Shown in pieces: positions 52,960-63,984 of a stretch of DNA of 64,000 bases; position 1 is the stretch's first letter; each line of letters starts with the position of its first letter. Below the pieces are notes generated by a model. It saw only the letters and a program-made list of their open reading frames with translations, was not told the DNA's origin and ran no database searches. A program made the translations under genes and the position numbers. The stretch is from Acinetobacter sp. ANC 3832 (GTDB lineage: Bacteria; Pseudomonadota; Gammaproteobacteria; Pseudomonadales; Moraxellaceae): assembly GCF_002135415.1 (NCBI RefSeq), contig NZ_NEGJ01000008.1, positions 124,002 to 188,001 of the forward strand, given 5' to 3'.

Positions 52960-53748
52960 TTAACGTACAATACCGCGTTTCGACTGTTCTACCGAATCAA
53001 TCAGAAGTTGCACTTCCGCAACTTCTGGCAAAATATCTTCACGAATTTTAGTCATCGCCTGCTCAGTCGTTAAATTCGCCTTATAGATTAGCTTGAACGC
53101 CTCTCTTAAGCCTTGGATAACATTCTTCGACCAACCTTTACGACGCATCCCCTCAACATTCATGCCGAATGCATGAGCAGGATTACCAGACACCATCACA
53201 TAGGCTGGAACATCTTTAAGAATTAAAGATGCACCGCCAATCATGCTATAAGAGTCAATTTTGCAAAATTGATGAATACCCGAGTTTCCACCCACAATGA
53301 CAAAATCACCAATATGTACATGACCCGCAATACCGACATTATTCGCAAAAATATTGTTGTCACCAATGACACAATCGTGTGCGATATGAGTATTCACCAT
53401 CAGTAGATTGTGACTGCCCACTTTCGTCAATGCTTTATCTTGGATAGTTCCACGATGTAAACTGCAATGTTCACGAATTTTATTGTGATCACCAATTTCA
53501 AGCCAAGTTTCCTCGCCTTGATATTTCAAATCTTGACAAATTTCACCCACGCTTGCGAACTGAAATATTTCATTGTGTTCGCCAATTCGTGTAAAGCCAC
53601 CAACAACAACATGTGAATGAAGTTTGGTACCTGCACCAATCGTAACATTTGCTCCAATAATTGAATACGGACCAATTTCTACATCTGGTGCAATCACTGC
53701 TGATGAATCAATAATTGCGGTTGGGTGAATTAGATCTTTATTACTCAT
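52960..53748 (-). CDS. lpxA: UDP-N-acetylglucosamine acyltransferase
   Basis: 262-aa first enzyme of lipid A synthesis, adding a 3-hydroxyacyl chain to UDP-GlcNAc. Left-handed beta-helix of hexapeptide repeats; His121 and His124 in NTHIAHDCVIGDNN, the latter matching catalytic His125 of E. coli. The C-terminal helical part (GMRRKGWSKNVIQGLREAFKLIY) is typical. Its ATG overlaps the fabZ stop by four bases. Last gene of the envelope cluster; lpxB does not follow. Confidence 0.97.
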   Translation of the reverse strand: MSNKDLIHPTAIIDSSAVIAPDVEIGPYSIIGANVTIGAGTKLHSHVVVGGFTRIGEHNEIFQFASVGEICQDLKYQGEETWLEIGDHNKIREHCSLHRGTIQDKALTKVGSHNLLMVNTHIAHDCVIGDNNIFANNVGIAGHVHIGDFVIVGGNSGIHQFCKIDSYSMIGGASLILKDVPAYVMVSGNPAHAFGMNVEGMRRKGWSKNVIQGLREAFKLIYKANLTTEQAMTKIREDILPEVAEVQLLIDSVEQSKRGIVR

Positions 53749-54230
53749 GCCTGCTCTAGTTTCTGATGAGAGATGATAATTTCAGCGGTTGCTGCCACCA
53801 TGCCGTCTACACTAGCAGTACATAAATATTTGTAAATGCCACGTTTTTGCATAAGCAACTCGGATTTTAACACGAGTTGATCACCGGGTACGACTTGTTT
53901 TTTAAAACGTATCTTTTCCGCACCAGCAAATAAGAACAAAGAACCCGGTCGTGGCTTTTCATTGTTCATAATAAAACCAAGCACACCCGAAACCTGCGCC
54001 ATAGCTTCAACAATCAGCACACCCGGCATAATTGGATAGCCTGGAAAATGCCCCTGCATAAACTCTTCATTAATTGAAACGTTTTTATACCCTACAATTG
54101 CATTTTCAGTGACTTCAGTCACACGGTCAACAAGTAAAAATGGATAACGATGTGGCAAATACTCACGAATCGTTTGTGTTTGCATAGGAAGTTCAGGAAC
54201 TGCAAAAGGTAAAGCTGTAGACTCGGTCAT
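53745..54230 (-). CDS. fabZ: 3-hydroxyacyl-ACP dehydratase
   Basis: 161-aa hot-dog-fold enzyme of fatty acid elongation. Catalytic His61 (MQGHFPGYPIMPGVL) and Glu75 (IVEAMAQVSG) are present, after LPHRYPFLLVDRV. It shares 3-hydroxyacyl-ACP with LpxA and LpxD, its neighbours, balancing phospholipid and lipid A. Starts two bases after lpxD. Confidence 0.97.
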   Translation of the reverse strand: MTESTALPFAVPELPMQTQTIREYLPHRYPFLLVDRVTEVTENAIVGYKNVSINEEFMQGHFPGYPIMPGVLIVEAMAQVSGVLGFIMNNEKPRPGSLFLFAGAEKIRFKKQVVPGDQLVLKSELLMQKRGIYKYLCTASVDGMVAATAEIIISHQKLEQA

Positions 54231-54232
54231 AA

Positions 54233-55303
54233 TTATTTACGCGACTTTAAAGTTGATTCAAGAGACTCAATTCGAGCCTGCATATGATCAAGCTGTTTCA
54301 CTAATTTGGTCAATGGCACATCTGCTAATTGTCGTAAGCGTACAACCGTTCGTTTCCATTGATTTGTTTCAAATTGTCCAGTACCCCCAGAATAAGATCC
54401 TGCTTCAGAAATACTTTTTGAGATCATTGACATTCCCGTAACAGTCACATTATCGGCAATATTAATATGCCCAACAATACCAACTGCCCCTGCTAGCACA
54501 CAGTTTTTGCCAATCGTGGTGCTTCCTGCAATGCCACATTTAGCCGCAATCGCTGTATTCGCTCCAATGCGAACGTTATGCGCGATTTGCACAAGGTTAT
54601 CAATAATGACACCTTCTTCCAGTATTGTATCGTCCAGTGCACCACGATCGATACTACAATTAGAGCCAATACGCACATCATCGGCAATTTTCACAGAACC
54701 TAATTGAGCAATTCGATTCCATTTTCCTTGATAAGGTGCAAAACCAAAACCTTCACCACCAATCACAGTATTGGCATAAATTCTCACACGATCTGCTATT
54801 TTGGTCTCACCAGTTAAAGTGACATGTGAATCAATAAAGCAATCTTTTCCAATTTCGATATCATTGTCTATTTTGACATGCGACTGAATAATTGTATTTG
54901 CACCCACGACACAATTTTCACCAATCACTACATAATGCCCAATATAAGCATCATCAGAAATTATGGCTGAAAAGTCGATTTGCGCTGTGCTTTCAATACC
55001 ACGTTTGACCACTTTCTTTTCAAAAGTATGCGTTAAAATAGCAAAAGCAAGATAGGGATTTTGAACAACAATAAAATTTTGATGATGATCAAGCTGATCT
55101 TTTAATGCGGATGTAACAATCAAAGCACCCGCTTTAGATGCTTGTGCCTCTTTTAAATATTTATCGCCATTGACGAAAGATATTTGATGAGGCTGAGCTT
55201 GGTCTAAGCTCGCAAGACCACTTAATACAAGCTTAGATTGACCAATTAGCTCACCTTGAACAAGTTGAGCTAATTCATCGAGACAAAATTGAGTCGAATT
55301 CAT
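54233..55303 (-). CDS. lpxD: UDP-3-O-acylglucosamine N-acyltransferase
   Basis: 356-aa third acyl-transfer step of lipid A synthesis. N-terminal uridine-binding domain ([34 protein letters not shown]), then many hexapeptide repeats with catalytic His in [14 protein letters not shown], then a C-terminal helix ([26 protein letters not shown]). Three bases after skp. Confidence 0.97.
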   Translation of the reverse strand: MNSTQFCLDELAQLVQGELIGQSKLVLSGLASLDQAQPHQISFVNGDKYLKEAQASKAGALIVTSALKDQLDHHQNFIVVQNPYLAFAILTHTFEKKVVKRGIESTAQIDFSAIISDDAYIGHYVVIGENCVVGANTIIQSHVKIDNDIEIGKDCFIDSHVTLTGETKIADRVRIYANTVIGGEGFGFAPYQGKWNRIAQLGSVKIADDVRIGSNCSIDRGALDDTILEEGVIIDNLVQIAHNVRIGANTAIAAKCGIAGSTTIGKNCVLAGAVGIVGHINIADNVTVTGMSMISKSISEAGSYSGGTGQFETNQWKRTVVRLRQLADVPLTKLVKQLDHMQARIESLESTLKSRK

Positions 55304-55306
55304 TGA

Positions 55307-55792
55307 TTACTTAATAGCATTAACCTTTTGAATCATTTTAGCAGTTAAATCATATTTAGAGTCAAATGCAATTGCTGAATTTTTATTCAAAACCAAATCT
55401 AAACTGTTTTCTTGGCGCAATTGTTCAGCCGCTTGCTTTACACGTGTTTCAAAAGCAGTATTTGTACTTTGAATAGTGGATTGAACTTTGGTTTGAACGC
55501 CTTGTTGAATGGTTTGAAACTCATTCACTTTAGCTTGGTATTGTGCATTAATTTGCTGAACATTTGCACCCTGAGCTTGCGCTTTTTGCTTCAATGCTTC
55601 AATTTCTTTGGTGATTTGTTCAAGTTTTGTTGTTTGCGGCTTAATTGATTGCTCTAAACTCGCATTTTGTTGTTTTAAATATGTACTACTTTCAACAACT
55701 TTTTCAATATCAACTACACCATAACCTGCTGCATGTGTTAAACCTGTCAAACCCAAGCTTAAACCCAATAAAGCATAAGAGATTTTTTTCAT
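55307..55792 (-). CDS. skp: Periplasmic chaperone OmpH/Skp
   Basis: 161 aa with a signal peptide (MKKISYALLGLSLGLTGLTHA). Mature part: short beta core (GYGVVDIEKVVESS, LDLVLNKNSAIAFDS) and a long central coiled coil (LEQSIKPQTTKLEQITKEIEALKQKAQAQ...), the tentacles that hold unfolded outer-membrane proteins. Between bamA and lpxD as in E. coli. A 9-bp hairpin (55864-55884) lies in its leader. Confidence 0.93.
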   Translation of the reverse strand: MKKISYALLGLSLGLTGLTHAAGYGVVDIEKVVESSTYLKQQNASLEQSIKPQTTKLEQITKEIEALKQKAQAQGANVQQINAQYQAKVNEFQTIQQGVQTKVQSTIQSTNTAFETRVKQAAEQLRQENSLDLVLNKNSAIAFDSKYDLTAKMIQKVNAIK

Positions 55793-55919
55793 ATTATTTC
55801 CTTATAGACACTGTTAATACATAAAATTATGAGACACCTTGCATGAATGCTCCTATGGTTTCTATTTCCCTAAAATAGGGAAATAAAAACTATACGTAAG
55901 ATGTCTATTAAAGTCATGC

Positions 55920-58439
55920 TTAGAAAGTACGACCAATTTCGAATTGAATATTCTTCGTTTCATCACCAGGTTTATCATTCAATGGGAATGCATAGCTCAA
56001 TGATAATGGACCAATCATCGTAATCCATGTGAATCCAACACCTACGCTATAACGTAAATTACCAACATCGAATTCGTTATTATCTTGACAATACTTTTGA
56101 GCATCAACCGCTGTAGTAGATCCATTTAAATATAAATCGCCTTTTGCAATGTTACATTGGGTATCAAAAACCTGCGCACCTTCAGCAAAAATTACAGGTC
56201 GAATTTGACGCGCCCAATCCCCTTTAAATGGTACAGGTAACGCAAGTTCAGTACCAAATTGGATCAATGCATTACCACCCACTTCTTCTGGGTCATAATC
56301 TTGAGTATGACGCTCATTATAGGTTACACCTGGATATTTTGGTCCAAGCGTACTATTATCATAACCACGAACTGATCCATAACCACCCGCATAGAAGTTT
56401 TTATAGAATGGTAAGTCATTACCATAACCCAACTTACCATATCCACGTAATACAAAATCTTTACCGAGTGGAAGGAATGCTTGAGTATCAAAGGTTAATT
56501 TTTGATATTCCACATCACTGCCTGGTAATGCGATTTCCGCATTCAGACGATGTGACATCCCGCTAGTTGGGAAAATTGGACGATTTAGCGTATTATAAGA
56601 CCAACCTAAACTTAAATTATAAGTTAGAAATTCGCCTTCAAATGCATTTCCATATTCGACTTCAGGTTTTGAACAAGGCTGATAGCCTGTAATATTACCT
56701 TTATCATCTGTAATTGGCACTAAATCCACTGGGCAATATTTTTCAGAACCAGTTTGCTTACCGCCATTCGCAAGTAAATAATCACGAACATAAGTAGAAA
56801 CATAAGGTCCCGTTGTCACTTTGGTATTATCAATATTAATACCCGCACTGATGTTCTGATTTTCATCAATTGGATAACCAAAATTTAAACCACCACCCAA
56901 ACTATCTGTGACATAGTTATTAACGTTATAGTCTTGGTTTAGCTTGGTTTTACGGTAATACATATTATAACCGCGACTCACTCCATCAATTGTGAAATAA
57001 GGATCGGTTACACTTAAATTATAATAATCTTGAGTTTCTGAACGTGACAAATCAATTGCAACACGATTACCTGTACCCAAGAAGTTGGTTTGACTTAAAC
57101 CTGCTTGAAAAGTTACACCACCATTTTGCGAATAACCCACAGCCAAGGTACTAGTACCTGAGTGTTGTTCTTCAACATCAATATTTAAATCGACTTGATC
57201 TGGTGAGTTTGGTACACGTACTGGTTTTACATCAACTTTACTAAAAAAACCTGTCCGTTCTAAACGCACTTTAGATAAATCAATTTTTTCATTACTCGCC
57301 AATGCACCTTCCATCTGACGCATTTCACGACGTAACACTTCGTCTGCTGTTTTGGTATTTCCTGAAAAATTAATGCGGCGCACTGTTACTTGCTGACCTG
57401 GATTAATATAATAATTTAACCCAACCGTTTGGTTTTCATTATTAATTTCAGGTACAACATTTACTTCTGTAAAGTAATAACCTGCATTTCCATATTTACG
57501 CAATAATAACTGTTTAACAGCATTTACTTTTTCTTGTGAATAAGTATCACCGTCTTTATAAATTTGTAATGCTTTCAGCTCTTCTGGCTTATACAGTGCA
57601 TCGCCTAAAAATTTAGTTTGACTAAATTTAAATTGTTCACCTTCACGTACCGCAACTTCAATAAATATATTTTTTTTATCTTCACTAATATTTAAATTAG
57701 AACTATTAATATCAAAATTAATATAGCCTTTATTTAAATATAGCGCACGCAAAGACTCTAAGCTCGCAGCCATCTTCTCACGTGCATAACGGTCATTACG
57801 TGTAACTACGGAAGCCCAACCACTTTCTTTAACTGCAAATACTTGCTTAATTTCATCTTCTTTAAATACAGTATTTCCAATGATATTAATATCAAAAACT
57901 TTAGCAGCTTTACCCTCATTAAAGTTGATATCTAGATCTACACGATTGTTAGGCCGTGCCACTGTTTCTACTTTTACAGTCGCATCATAGCGACCTTGTT
58001 GAGCATATTGTTGCTCCAATTCATTTTGTAAAATCTGAAGAGAAGATTTCTTTAAAACCTCACCTTCAGCCAAGCCCATTTTCTTTAAACCATCTTCAAG
58101 TGCTTCTTTAGGAATAAGCTTATTCCCTTTTAAGTTGATCTTTGAAATGACTGGTCGTTCAACAACTGTAAATACCAAAACATCATTTTCTTTTGACGCT
58201 TTAATATCATCAAATAAATTAGAGGCATACAAAGCACGTATTGCATCAGCAATAGCAGGATCATTCACACGACTTCCACTATTGATGGGCAACATCGTTA
58301 ACACATTACTTTGTGTCAAACGAACTAAACCATCTACACGAATATCACGCGCAATAAATTCGTCTGCTGCATATACTTGTTGTACTGCTGCCATAGCACT
58401 AACGAGCGCCAATGGCATAAATAAATGTGAGTGCTGCAT
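55920..58439 (-). CDS. bamA: Outer membrane protein assembly factor BamA
   Basis: 839-aa core of the BAM complex. Signal peptide (HSHLFMPLALVSAMAAVQQVYA), five POTRA domains (from FIARDIRVDGLVRLTQ to about residue 420; e.g. VERPVISKINLKGNKLIPKEAL), then the 16-strand barrel. The lid motif VRGY (YGSVRGYDNSTLGP) and C-terminal aromatic end (IQFEIGRTF) are present. Between rseP and skp, as usual. Confidence 0.97.
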   Translation of the reverse strand: MQHSHLFMPLALVSAMAAVQQVYAADEFIARDIRVDGLVRLTQSNVLTMLPINSGSRVNDPAIADAIRALYASNLFDDIKASKENDVLVFTVVERPVISKINLKGNKLIPKEALEDGLKKMGLAEGEVLKKSSLQILQNELEQQYAQQGRYDATVKVETVARPNNRVDLDINFNEGKAAKVFDINIIGNTVFKEDEIKQVFAVKESGWASVVTRNDRYAREKMAASLESLRALYLNKGYINFDINSSNLNISEDKKNIFIEVAVREGEQFKFSQTKFLGDALYKPEELKALQIYKDGDTYSQEKVNAVKQLLLRKYGNAGYYFTEVNVVPEINNENQTVGLNYYINPGQQVTVRRINFSGNTKTADEVLRREMRQMEGALASNEKIDLSKVRLERTGFFSKVDVKPVRVPNSPDQVDLNIDVEEQHSGTSTLAVGYSQNGGVTFQAGLSQTNFLGTGNRVAIDLSRSETQDYYNLSVTDPYFTIDGVSRGYNMYYRKTKLNQDYNVNNYVTDSLGGGLNFGYPIDENQNISAGINIDNTKVTTGPYVSTYVRDYLLANGGKQTGSEKYCPVDLVPITDDKGNITGYQPCSKPEVEYGNAFEGEFLTYNLSLGWSYNTLNRPIFPTSGMSHRLNAEIALPGSDVEYQKLTFDTQAFLPLGKDFVLRGYGKLGYGNDLPFYKNFYAGGYGSVRGYDNSTLGPKYPGVTYNERHTQDYDPEEVGGNALIQFGTELALPVPFKGDWARQIRPVIFAEGAQVFDTQCNIAKGDLYLNGSTTAVDAQKYCQDNNEFDVGNLRYSVGVGFTWITMIGPLSLSYAFPLNDKPGDETKNIQFEIGRTF

Positions 58440-58484
58440 GCCTATTATTTTCCAGTAAGTTAATTGTGTTCCATCTATAACGTC

Positions 58485-59840
58485 TTATAAACGCATAAAA
58501 TCATTAAATATTGCAAGAAGCATCATACTGCCCAGCAGTACCATACCAATTTTTAAACCAGCCAATTGTATTTGTTCAGAAACAGGCTTACCACGAATTG
58601 CTTCAATAATGTAATAAACCAAATGCCCACCATCCAACATTGGAATAGGGAGCAAGTTTAAAATTCCCAAGCTCACACTCATCAACGCCATGAATGAAAT
58701 AAAGGTCTGCCACCCCATTTCAGCACTTTGCCCAGCAACTTTTGCAATGGTAATTGGACCAGACAAGTTATCCAAGCCAATTAAACCACGTACCATTTTC
58801 ACCATAGAGTTTAAAATCATACCCGAAAGCTGACCTGTTTTCTCTACAGCCACAATAAAAGCTTCAGCAGGATTATATTGAATTGTTTGTTTATATTCAG
58901 CAGGAATCGAAACTTTAGCACTTTGCGCTTCAACCCCTAAAAGTCCAGTTACTTGCCCCATGTTATCGCGCTTACCTTGAGGCATCACTTGTAAATGGAC
59001 AATTTGACCTTGGCGTAAGACATCAATAGCCAATAATTTCTCAGGTGATTTATGCACAATATCAACAACATCAAACCAGTCTTTCATTTGAACGTTGTTA
59101 ATTGCAATAATTTTATCGCCTTCTTTCACTCCTTGACGTACGGCTGCACCATCAGGACTGAGTTTATAAACGACTGCTTGAATTTCAGGGCGGTAAGGTA
59201 CAAAGCCCAATACATCAAACACAGACTGACTTTGATCCTTTAGAAAGGCTTGGATCGGGAGCTCGAATGTCTTCAACTGACCATTGCGATCAACTTGGAC
59301 TTGAATTTGTCCAGTTTCACCCACTCGATCAACCAAAGCATAATTCAATTTTTCCCAAGTTTTGGTTTCAGTACCATCAATCGCAACAATTTTATCACCC
59401 GCTTGCATTTGTACTGTTGCCGCAGGCGTATTCGGTAAAACTTTACCAATACGTGTATTTAGTTGCTCTTGTGCTGGAAGGAATAAAATCCAAAATAACA
59501 CTATTGCAAAAACTAGATTAATGATTGGTCCCGCAGCAACAATTGCAAAACGCTTCCAGACAGCTTGACGGTTAAAGGCATAAGGTAAATCCTCAGCACT
59601 AACATTGCCTTCGCGCTCATCCAACATTTTCACATAACCACCCAGCGGCAATGCTGAAAGTTGATATTGAATCCCAGATTTTTTAGAGGTCCATTTTAAT
59701 AATGTTGGACCAAATCCAATGGAATACACTAGAACCTTAACACCAAGTTTGCGTGCAACCCAATAATGTCCAAACTCATGAATCGCAATGAGTGGACCCA
59801 GTAAAAAAATAGCTGCAACAATGATATAAAGAACATTCAT
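58485..59840 (-). CDS. rseP: Site-2 protease RseP
   Basis: 451-aa intramembrane zinc protease. HEFGH in the first helix (LLGPLIAIHEFGHYWVARKLG), two PDZ domains (IGKVLPNTPAATVQMQAGDKIVAIDG and VVYKLSPDGAAVRQGVKEGDKIIAINN), and the C-terminal LDG motif (LLPIPMLDGGHLVYY). The ATG at 59840, 4 bp after dxr, is the family start; upstream in-frame codons lie in dxr. Confidence 0.95.
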   Translation of the reverse strand: MNVLYIIVAAIFLLGPLIAIHEFGHYWVARKLGVKVLVYSIGFGPTLLKWTSKKSGIQYQLSALPLGGYVKMLDEREGNVSAEDLPYAFNRQAVWKRFAIVAAGPIINLVFAIVLFWILFLPAQEQLNTRIGKVLPNTPAATVQMQAGDKIVAIDGTETKTWEKLNYALVDRVGETGQIQVQVDRNGQLKTFELPIQAFLKDQSQSVFDVLGFVPYRPEIQAVVYKLSPDGAAVRQGVKEGDKIIAINNVQMKDWFDVVDIVHKSPEKLLAIDVLRQGQIVHLQVMPQGKRDNMGQVTGLLGVEAQSAKVSIPAEYKQTIQYNPAEAFIVAVEKTGQLSGMILNSMVKMVRGLIGLDNLSGPITIAKVAGQSAEMGWQTFISFMALMSVSLGILNLLPIPMLDGGHLVYYIIEAIRGKPVSEQIQLAGLKIGMVLLGSMMLLAIFNDFMRL

Positions 59841-59844
59841 AGGA

Positions 59845-61041
59845 TCAACTTTCCAATTGCGTAATACGCTGTGAAGCAACTTGGCGTGCAAGTTGATCGG
59901 TCTGTAAAATCGAATCAATCGATTCTGCAACACCATTTTGAACGTGATTTAAAGTATGTTCAACCACTTGTGCAATATCTAAAAATGCGATTTGCTGTTT
60001 TAAAAATGCAGCGACGGCTATTTCATTTGCTGCATTTAAAATTGCGGGCGCCAAACCACCTATTTTCATGGCTTGACGTGCTAATTTTAATGCAGGAAAA
60101 CGCACCAAATCAGGTTCTTGGAAATCCAAACGTGATTGTGTAAATAAATCCAGTGCAGGCACATGAGTTTGAATACGCTCAGGCCATGCTAAAGCATGCG
60201 CAATTGGCGTACACATATCAGGATTACCCATTTGAGCCAAAGTTGAACCATCCACATACTGAACCATAGAGTGAATAATACTTTGTGGATGAACGACGAC
60301 TGTAACAAAATGTTCTTTAATTGAAAATAAATGACATGCTTCGATCAATTCTAAGCCTTTATTCATCAATGTTGCAGAATCTACCGAAATTTTTTGCCCC
60401 ATCGACCAATTCGGATGCTTACATGCTTGTGCAGGTGTGACTGTTTTTAATTGTTCTAAACCAAAATTGAGAAATGGACCACCCGATGCTGTCAACAAAA
60501 TCTGTTGAACGCCGAGTTGAGGTTCACCATTTCGAAGGATTTGTAGATAGTTTTGAGGCAAGCACTGAAAAATAGCATTGTGTTCGGAGTCAACTGGAAG
60601 TAAAAGTGCTTGATGATCTTTAGCAGCTTGCATCATGATGTCTCCCGACATCACTAATGCTTCTTTATTTGCCAATAGAACTCGTTTACCTGCTTTTACA
60701 GCTGCCAAAGTCGGCAACAAACCTGCAGCACCGACAATGGCAGCCATCACCACATCAACATCAGGATGTTCAGCAACAGTGATTAAGCCCGCTTCATCAG
60801 CTAAAATTTCAATATTATTGATTTTCTTTGCTTTTAGAAGTTGTTGTAATTCATCTACTTTTGCAGCAGGTACAACAACTACTTTTGGTCGATACTGTTT
60901 GCATATTTCACCCAGCTCTTGAATACGACTATATGCACTAACTGCATATACTGAATACTGCTCTGGATGTTGTTCTAAAATTTTTAAAGTACTTTGCCCA
61001 ATAGAACCCGTAACACCTAATATACAAACAGATTGTGACAT
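59845..61041 (-). CDS. dxr: 1-deoxy-D-xylulose 5-phosphate reductoisomerase
   Basis: 398-aa enzyme of the MEP isoprenoid pathway: DXP to MEP, NADPH dependent. N-terminal LGVTGSIGQSTLKIL nucleotide motif; VDSEHNAIFQCL carries metal ligands; ILTASGGPF and NWSMGQKISVDSATLMNKGLELIEA complete the active site. One base separates it from cdsA. Confidence 0.97.
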   Translation of the reverse strand: MSQSVCILGVTGSIGQSTLKILEQHPEQYSVYAVSAYSRIQELGEICKQYRPKVVVVPAAKVDELQQLLKAKKINNIEILADEAGLITVAEHPDVDVVMAAIVGAAGLLPTLAAVKAGKRVLLANKEALVMSGDIMMQAAKDHQALLLPVDSEHNAIFQCLPQNYLQILRNGEPQLGVQQILLTASGGPFLNFGLEQLKTVTPAQACKHPNWSMGQKISVDSATLMNKGLELIEACHLFSIKEHFVTVVVHPQSIIHSMVQYVDGSTLAQMGNPDMCTPIAHALAWPERIQTHVPALDLFTQSRLDFQEPDLVRFPALKLARQAMKIGGLAPAILNAANEIAVAAFLKQQIAFLDIAQVVEHTLNHVQNGVAESIDSILQTDQLARQVASQRITQLES

Positions 61042-61866
61042 CTATAAATCTACACCAAAAAGTTTTAATACATACATACCCGCTGCAAAAATTGGAGCAG
61101 CAGCAAGTAGAGAGTCAATTCGGTCTAATACACCACCATGACCTGGTAGAATACGTCCCGAATCTTTAATTCCTGCGCGACGTTTGATCATTGATTCAAA
61201 CAAGTCACCCAAGACCGAACTGAATACCGTCACAATAGACAGAATTAGAAACAGAATATGTTGTGTAAACGTTAAATTTAAATAAATAGACTGAACAGCA
61301 ATAATCACAATCGCAACAGTGAATATCCCACCTGCCAAGCCTTCTATTGATTTATTTGGACTAACATGGGGCGCAAGTTTTCGCTTACCCAATTTACGCC
61401 CAACAAAGTAAGCACCACTATCTGCCCCCCAAACCAGAAGAAAAAGATACATCAACCACCATGGTGAACTTTTCCACACCACAAAAATAGCAGTTACAGC
61501 AGCACTAATGAGTACCAATCCAATAATTTTTAAAGCTGGATTATACCAACCATCATATTCTGGAAAGGATTTCACCCAATAAATACTAAACAACCAAGTT
61601 AAAATTGAAGCACTCCAAAGTAAAAGTGCTAAATCACTAAAATAAAGTGCTAAACCTGAAAGTAAGGCAGTGAGTAAGCCAAAGCCAGTAGCCTTAACTT
61701 TACTTACATGAGCGGAATCATGCGGCATGAGTTTAAACCACTCATAACCCGCTGCCCCAGCTGCGATAATCATTAACACAAGCATTGGGTATTGCGAAGT
61801 TGTAGCAAACATACAGCTTAGTACAACCGCAACTAAAACCAATGCGGTAATTATCCGCTCTAACAT
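61042..61866 (-). CDS. cdsA: Phosphatidate cytidylyltransferase
   Basis: 274-aa membrane enzyme forming CDP-diacylglycerol for phospholipids. Multiple membrane helices (LVAVVLSCMFATTSQYPMLVLMIIAAGAAGY and others) and the signature GADSGAYFVGRKLGKRKLAPHVSPNKSIEGLAGG. Its ATG overlaps the uppS stop by one base. Confidence 0.95.
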   Translation of the reverse strand: MLERIITALVLVAVVLSCMFATTSQYPMLVLMIIAAGAAGYEWFKLMPHDSAHVSKVKATGFGLLTALLSGLALYFSDLALLLWSASILTWLFSIYWVKSFPEYDGWYNPALKIIGLVLISAAVTAIFVVWKSSPWWLMYLFLLVWGADSGAYFVGRKLGKRKLAPHVSPNKSIEGLAGGIFTVAIVIIAVQSIYLNLTFTQHILFLILSIVTVFSSVLGDLFESMIKRRAGIKDSGRILPGHGGVLDRIDSLLAAAPIFAAGMYVLKLFGVDL

Positions 61867-62618
61867 TATTCGTTCTCTGTATTCTCTTGTTGAATTTGCT
61901 CTGAAGTTTTACCAAAGCGTCGCTCACGACCAGAAAATACATTAAAAGCATGGTCGAGTTCTTGAATGGTAAATTCAGGCCACAACGTTTGGGTAAAGTA
62001 CAATTCAGCATATGCCGTTTGCCAAAGTAAAAAATTGGACAAACGATAATCCCCACCCGTACGTATTAATAGATCCACAGGAGGCAAATCACCTAAGCTG
62101 ACCTGCTTTCCAAATAAATCTACATCAATTTGATTCACATCAAGCCTTTGATCTTTCACCTGTTGCGCAAGTTGTTTGGCAGTTTGTGCAATATCCCACA
62201 TACCACCATAACTTACCGCAATGGTCAAAGTCATATTACTGAACTTAGCAGTCCTTTGTTCAGCATGCAACATTAAATCTTGTAGCTCAATCGAAAGACG
62301 CTCACGATCTCCAATAAAACGTAATGAAATTTCAAAACGTTCCATTCGAGGAATTTGCTCACGAATTGTTTCTTCCAACAATTTCATCAACAAATCAACT
62401 TCGTACTGTGGGCGATTCCAGTTTTCACTTGAAAACGCAAATACAGTTAACGCCTGAATTCCGACTGTTCTGCAATGTTCAACGATAGGGTCAAGTATAC
62501 TTTTCCCTTCTCGATGTCCATCACCTTTTGCTAGCTGTTTCTTTTTTGCAAAACGATTGTTGCCATCCATGATAATGGCAACATGTTGAGGAAGAAGATA
62601 CTCTTCAGATGAAGTCAT
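61866..62618 (-). CDS. uppS: Undecaprenyl diphosphate synthase
   Basis: 250-aa cis-prenyltransferase making the C55 carrier lipid precursor. Conserved IIMDGNNRFA (Asp18, Asn20, Arg22), GHREGKS, FSSENWNRP and IRTGGDYRLSNFLLWQTAYAELYFT. The usual MDGNGRWA reads MDGNNRFA here. Eight bases after frr. Confidence 0.96.
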   Translation of the reverse strand: MTSSEEYLLPQHVAIIMDGNNRFAKKKQLAKGDGHREGKSILDPIVEHCRTVGIQALTVFAFSSENWNRPQYEVDLLMKLLEETIREQIPRMERFEISLRFIGDRERLSIELQDLMLHAEQRTAKFSNMTLTIAVSYGGMWDIAQTAKQLAQQVKDQRLDVNQIDVDLFGKQVSLGDLPPVDLLIRTGGDYRLSNFLLWQTAYAELYFTQTLWPEFTIQELDHAFNVFSGRERRFGKTSEQIQQENTENE

Positions 62619-62626
62619 TGTAAATC

Positions 62627-63181
62627 TTAGACCTTCATCAATTCAGCTTCTTTTGCAGCAAGACGGCGATCAACTTCTGCAACGTTTTTATCTGTGATTT
62701 TTTGAATATCATCTGATGCACGGCGTTCATCATCTTCAGAAATATCTTTATCTTTAAGCAATGTTTTAAGATCACCTAAAACATCACGACGAATATTACG
62801 AATTGCAACTTTTGCATTTTCAGCTTCATTACGTGCAACTTTTTGCATGTCACGACGTGTTTCTTCTGTTAATGCAGGCATTGGCACACGAATTGAGTCA
62901 GATGTAATTGGGTTTAAGCCTAAACCCGCTTCACGAATTGCTTTATCAATTGTAGAAACCATTGTACGTTCAAATGGTTGCACAACCAATGTACGTGAGT
63001 CTTCAACACCAACATTCGCTACTTGGTTTAATGGTACATCTGAACCATAGTAAGGAACCATCACACCATTTAAAATAGATGGATGCGCACGGCCTGTACG
63101 AACTTTAGCAAAACCTTGTTCCAAAGACTCAAGGCTTTTTTGCATACGGTCTTCACTGTCTTTCTTAAGATCGTTAATCAT
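62627..63181 (-). CDS. frr: Ribosome recycling factor
   Basis: 184-aa protein that splits post-termination ribosomes with EF-G. Two-domain RRF sequence: [31 protein letters not shown] (head) and [25 protein letters not shown] (helical arm). 74 bp after pyrH, as is usual. Confidence 0.97.
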   Translation of the reverse strand: MINDLKKDSEDRMQKSLESLEQGFAKVRTGRAHPSILNGVMVPYYGSDVPLNQVANVGVEDSRTLVVQPFERTMVSTIDKAIREAGLGLNPITSDSIRVPMPALTEETRRDMQKVARNEAENAKVAIRNIRRDVLGDLKTLLKDKDISEDDERRASDDIQKITDKNVAEVDRRLAAKEAELMKV

Positions 63182-63255
63182 TTGATCTTCCTTACTTATT
63201 CAAAGGTGTATAACTAAAATGGCAGTAGTATAGAGAGCTTTCAGGCTCACGTACA

Positions 63256-63984
63256 TTAGTTTGTAACGTGAGTTCCTTCTTTTTCACCCATAACCACAGA
63301 AAGTAACGCACCCGATTTATTCATATCGAATACTTGTAATGGCACATTGTGATCACGGCACAAACAGATTGCTGTTAAATCCATCACACCGAGCTTCTCA
63401 TCTAAAACTTGATCAAAAGTTAAATGATCATATTTTACAGCATCATCATATTTACTTGGGTCTTTGTTATAGACGCCATCAACTTTAGTTGCTTTTAAAA
63501 TCAAATTCGATTCAATTTCAATACCACGTAGACATGCTGCTGTATCTGTAGTAAAAAATGGATTACCTGTACCTGCAACAAATACGCAAACCTCACCTTG
63601 TGAAAGATGACGAATTGCATCACGGCTTGAATAGGATTCAACTACAGTACCAATTGGTAAAGCTGACATTAAACGAGTTTTAATATTACGACGCACCAAT
63701 GCATCACGTAATGCCAAACCATTCATAACCGTTGCCAACATACCCATTTGATCGCCTGTTACACGACCAACCAAACCATCTTTTTGCAATTGGCTACCAC
63801 GGTATAAATTACCACCACCAACCACGATACCTACCTGTACGCCTAAACCAACCAAATGCGCAATAGATAAAGACATTTGATCAAGCACTTGCGCATCAAT
63901 ACCCATATCTTTATTTCCAGCAAGCGCCTCACCAGAAAGTTTCAACAAAATGCGTTCATAACGCGGCTTTTTAGAATCTAACAT
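63256..63984 (-). CDS. pyrH: UMP kinase
   Basis: 242-aa hexameric kinase forming UDP from [27 protein letters not shown], and [33 protein letters not shown] mark the amino-acid-kinase fold. The ATG at 63984 ([16 protein letters not shown]) fits the family; the frame runs on to the window edge. First visible gene of the envelope cluster; tsf/rpsB would be expected further upstream, outside the window. Confidence 0.96.
   Translation of the reverse strand: MLDSKKPRYERILLKLSGEALAGNKDMGIDAQVLDQMSLSIAHLVGLGVQVGIVVGGGNLYRGSQLQKDGLVGRVTGDQMGMLATVMNGLALRDALVRRNIKTRLMSALPIGTVVESYSSRDAIRHLSQGEVCVFVAGTGNPFFTTDTAACLRGIEIESNLILKATKVDGVYNKDPSKYDDAVKYDHLTFDQVLDEKLGVMDLTAICLCRDHNVPLQVFDMNKSGALLSVVMGEKEGTHVTN

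Noticed and set aside
61742..62056. 104-codon minus-strand frame over the uppS/cdsA junction
   Set aside because: Shadow of two conserved genes in another frame.
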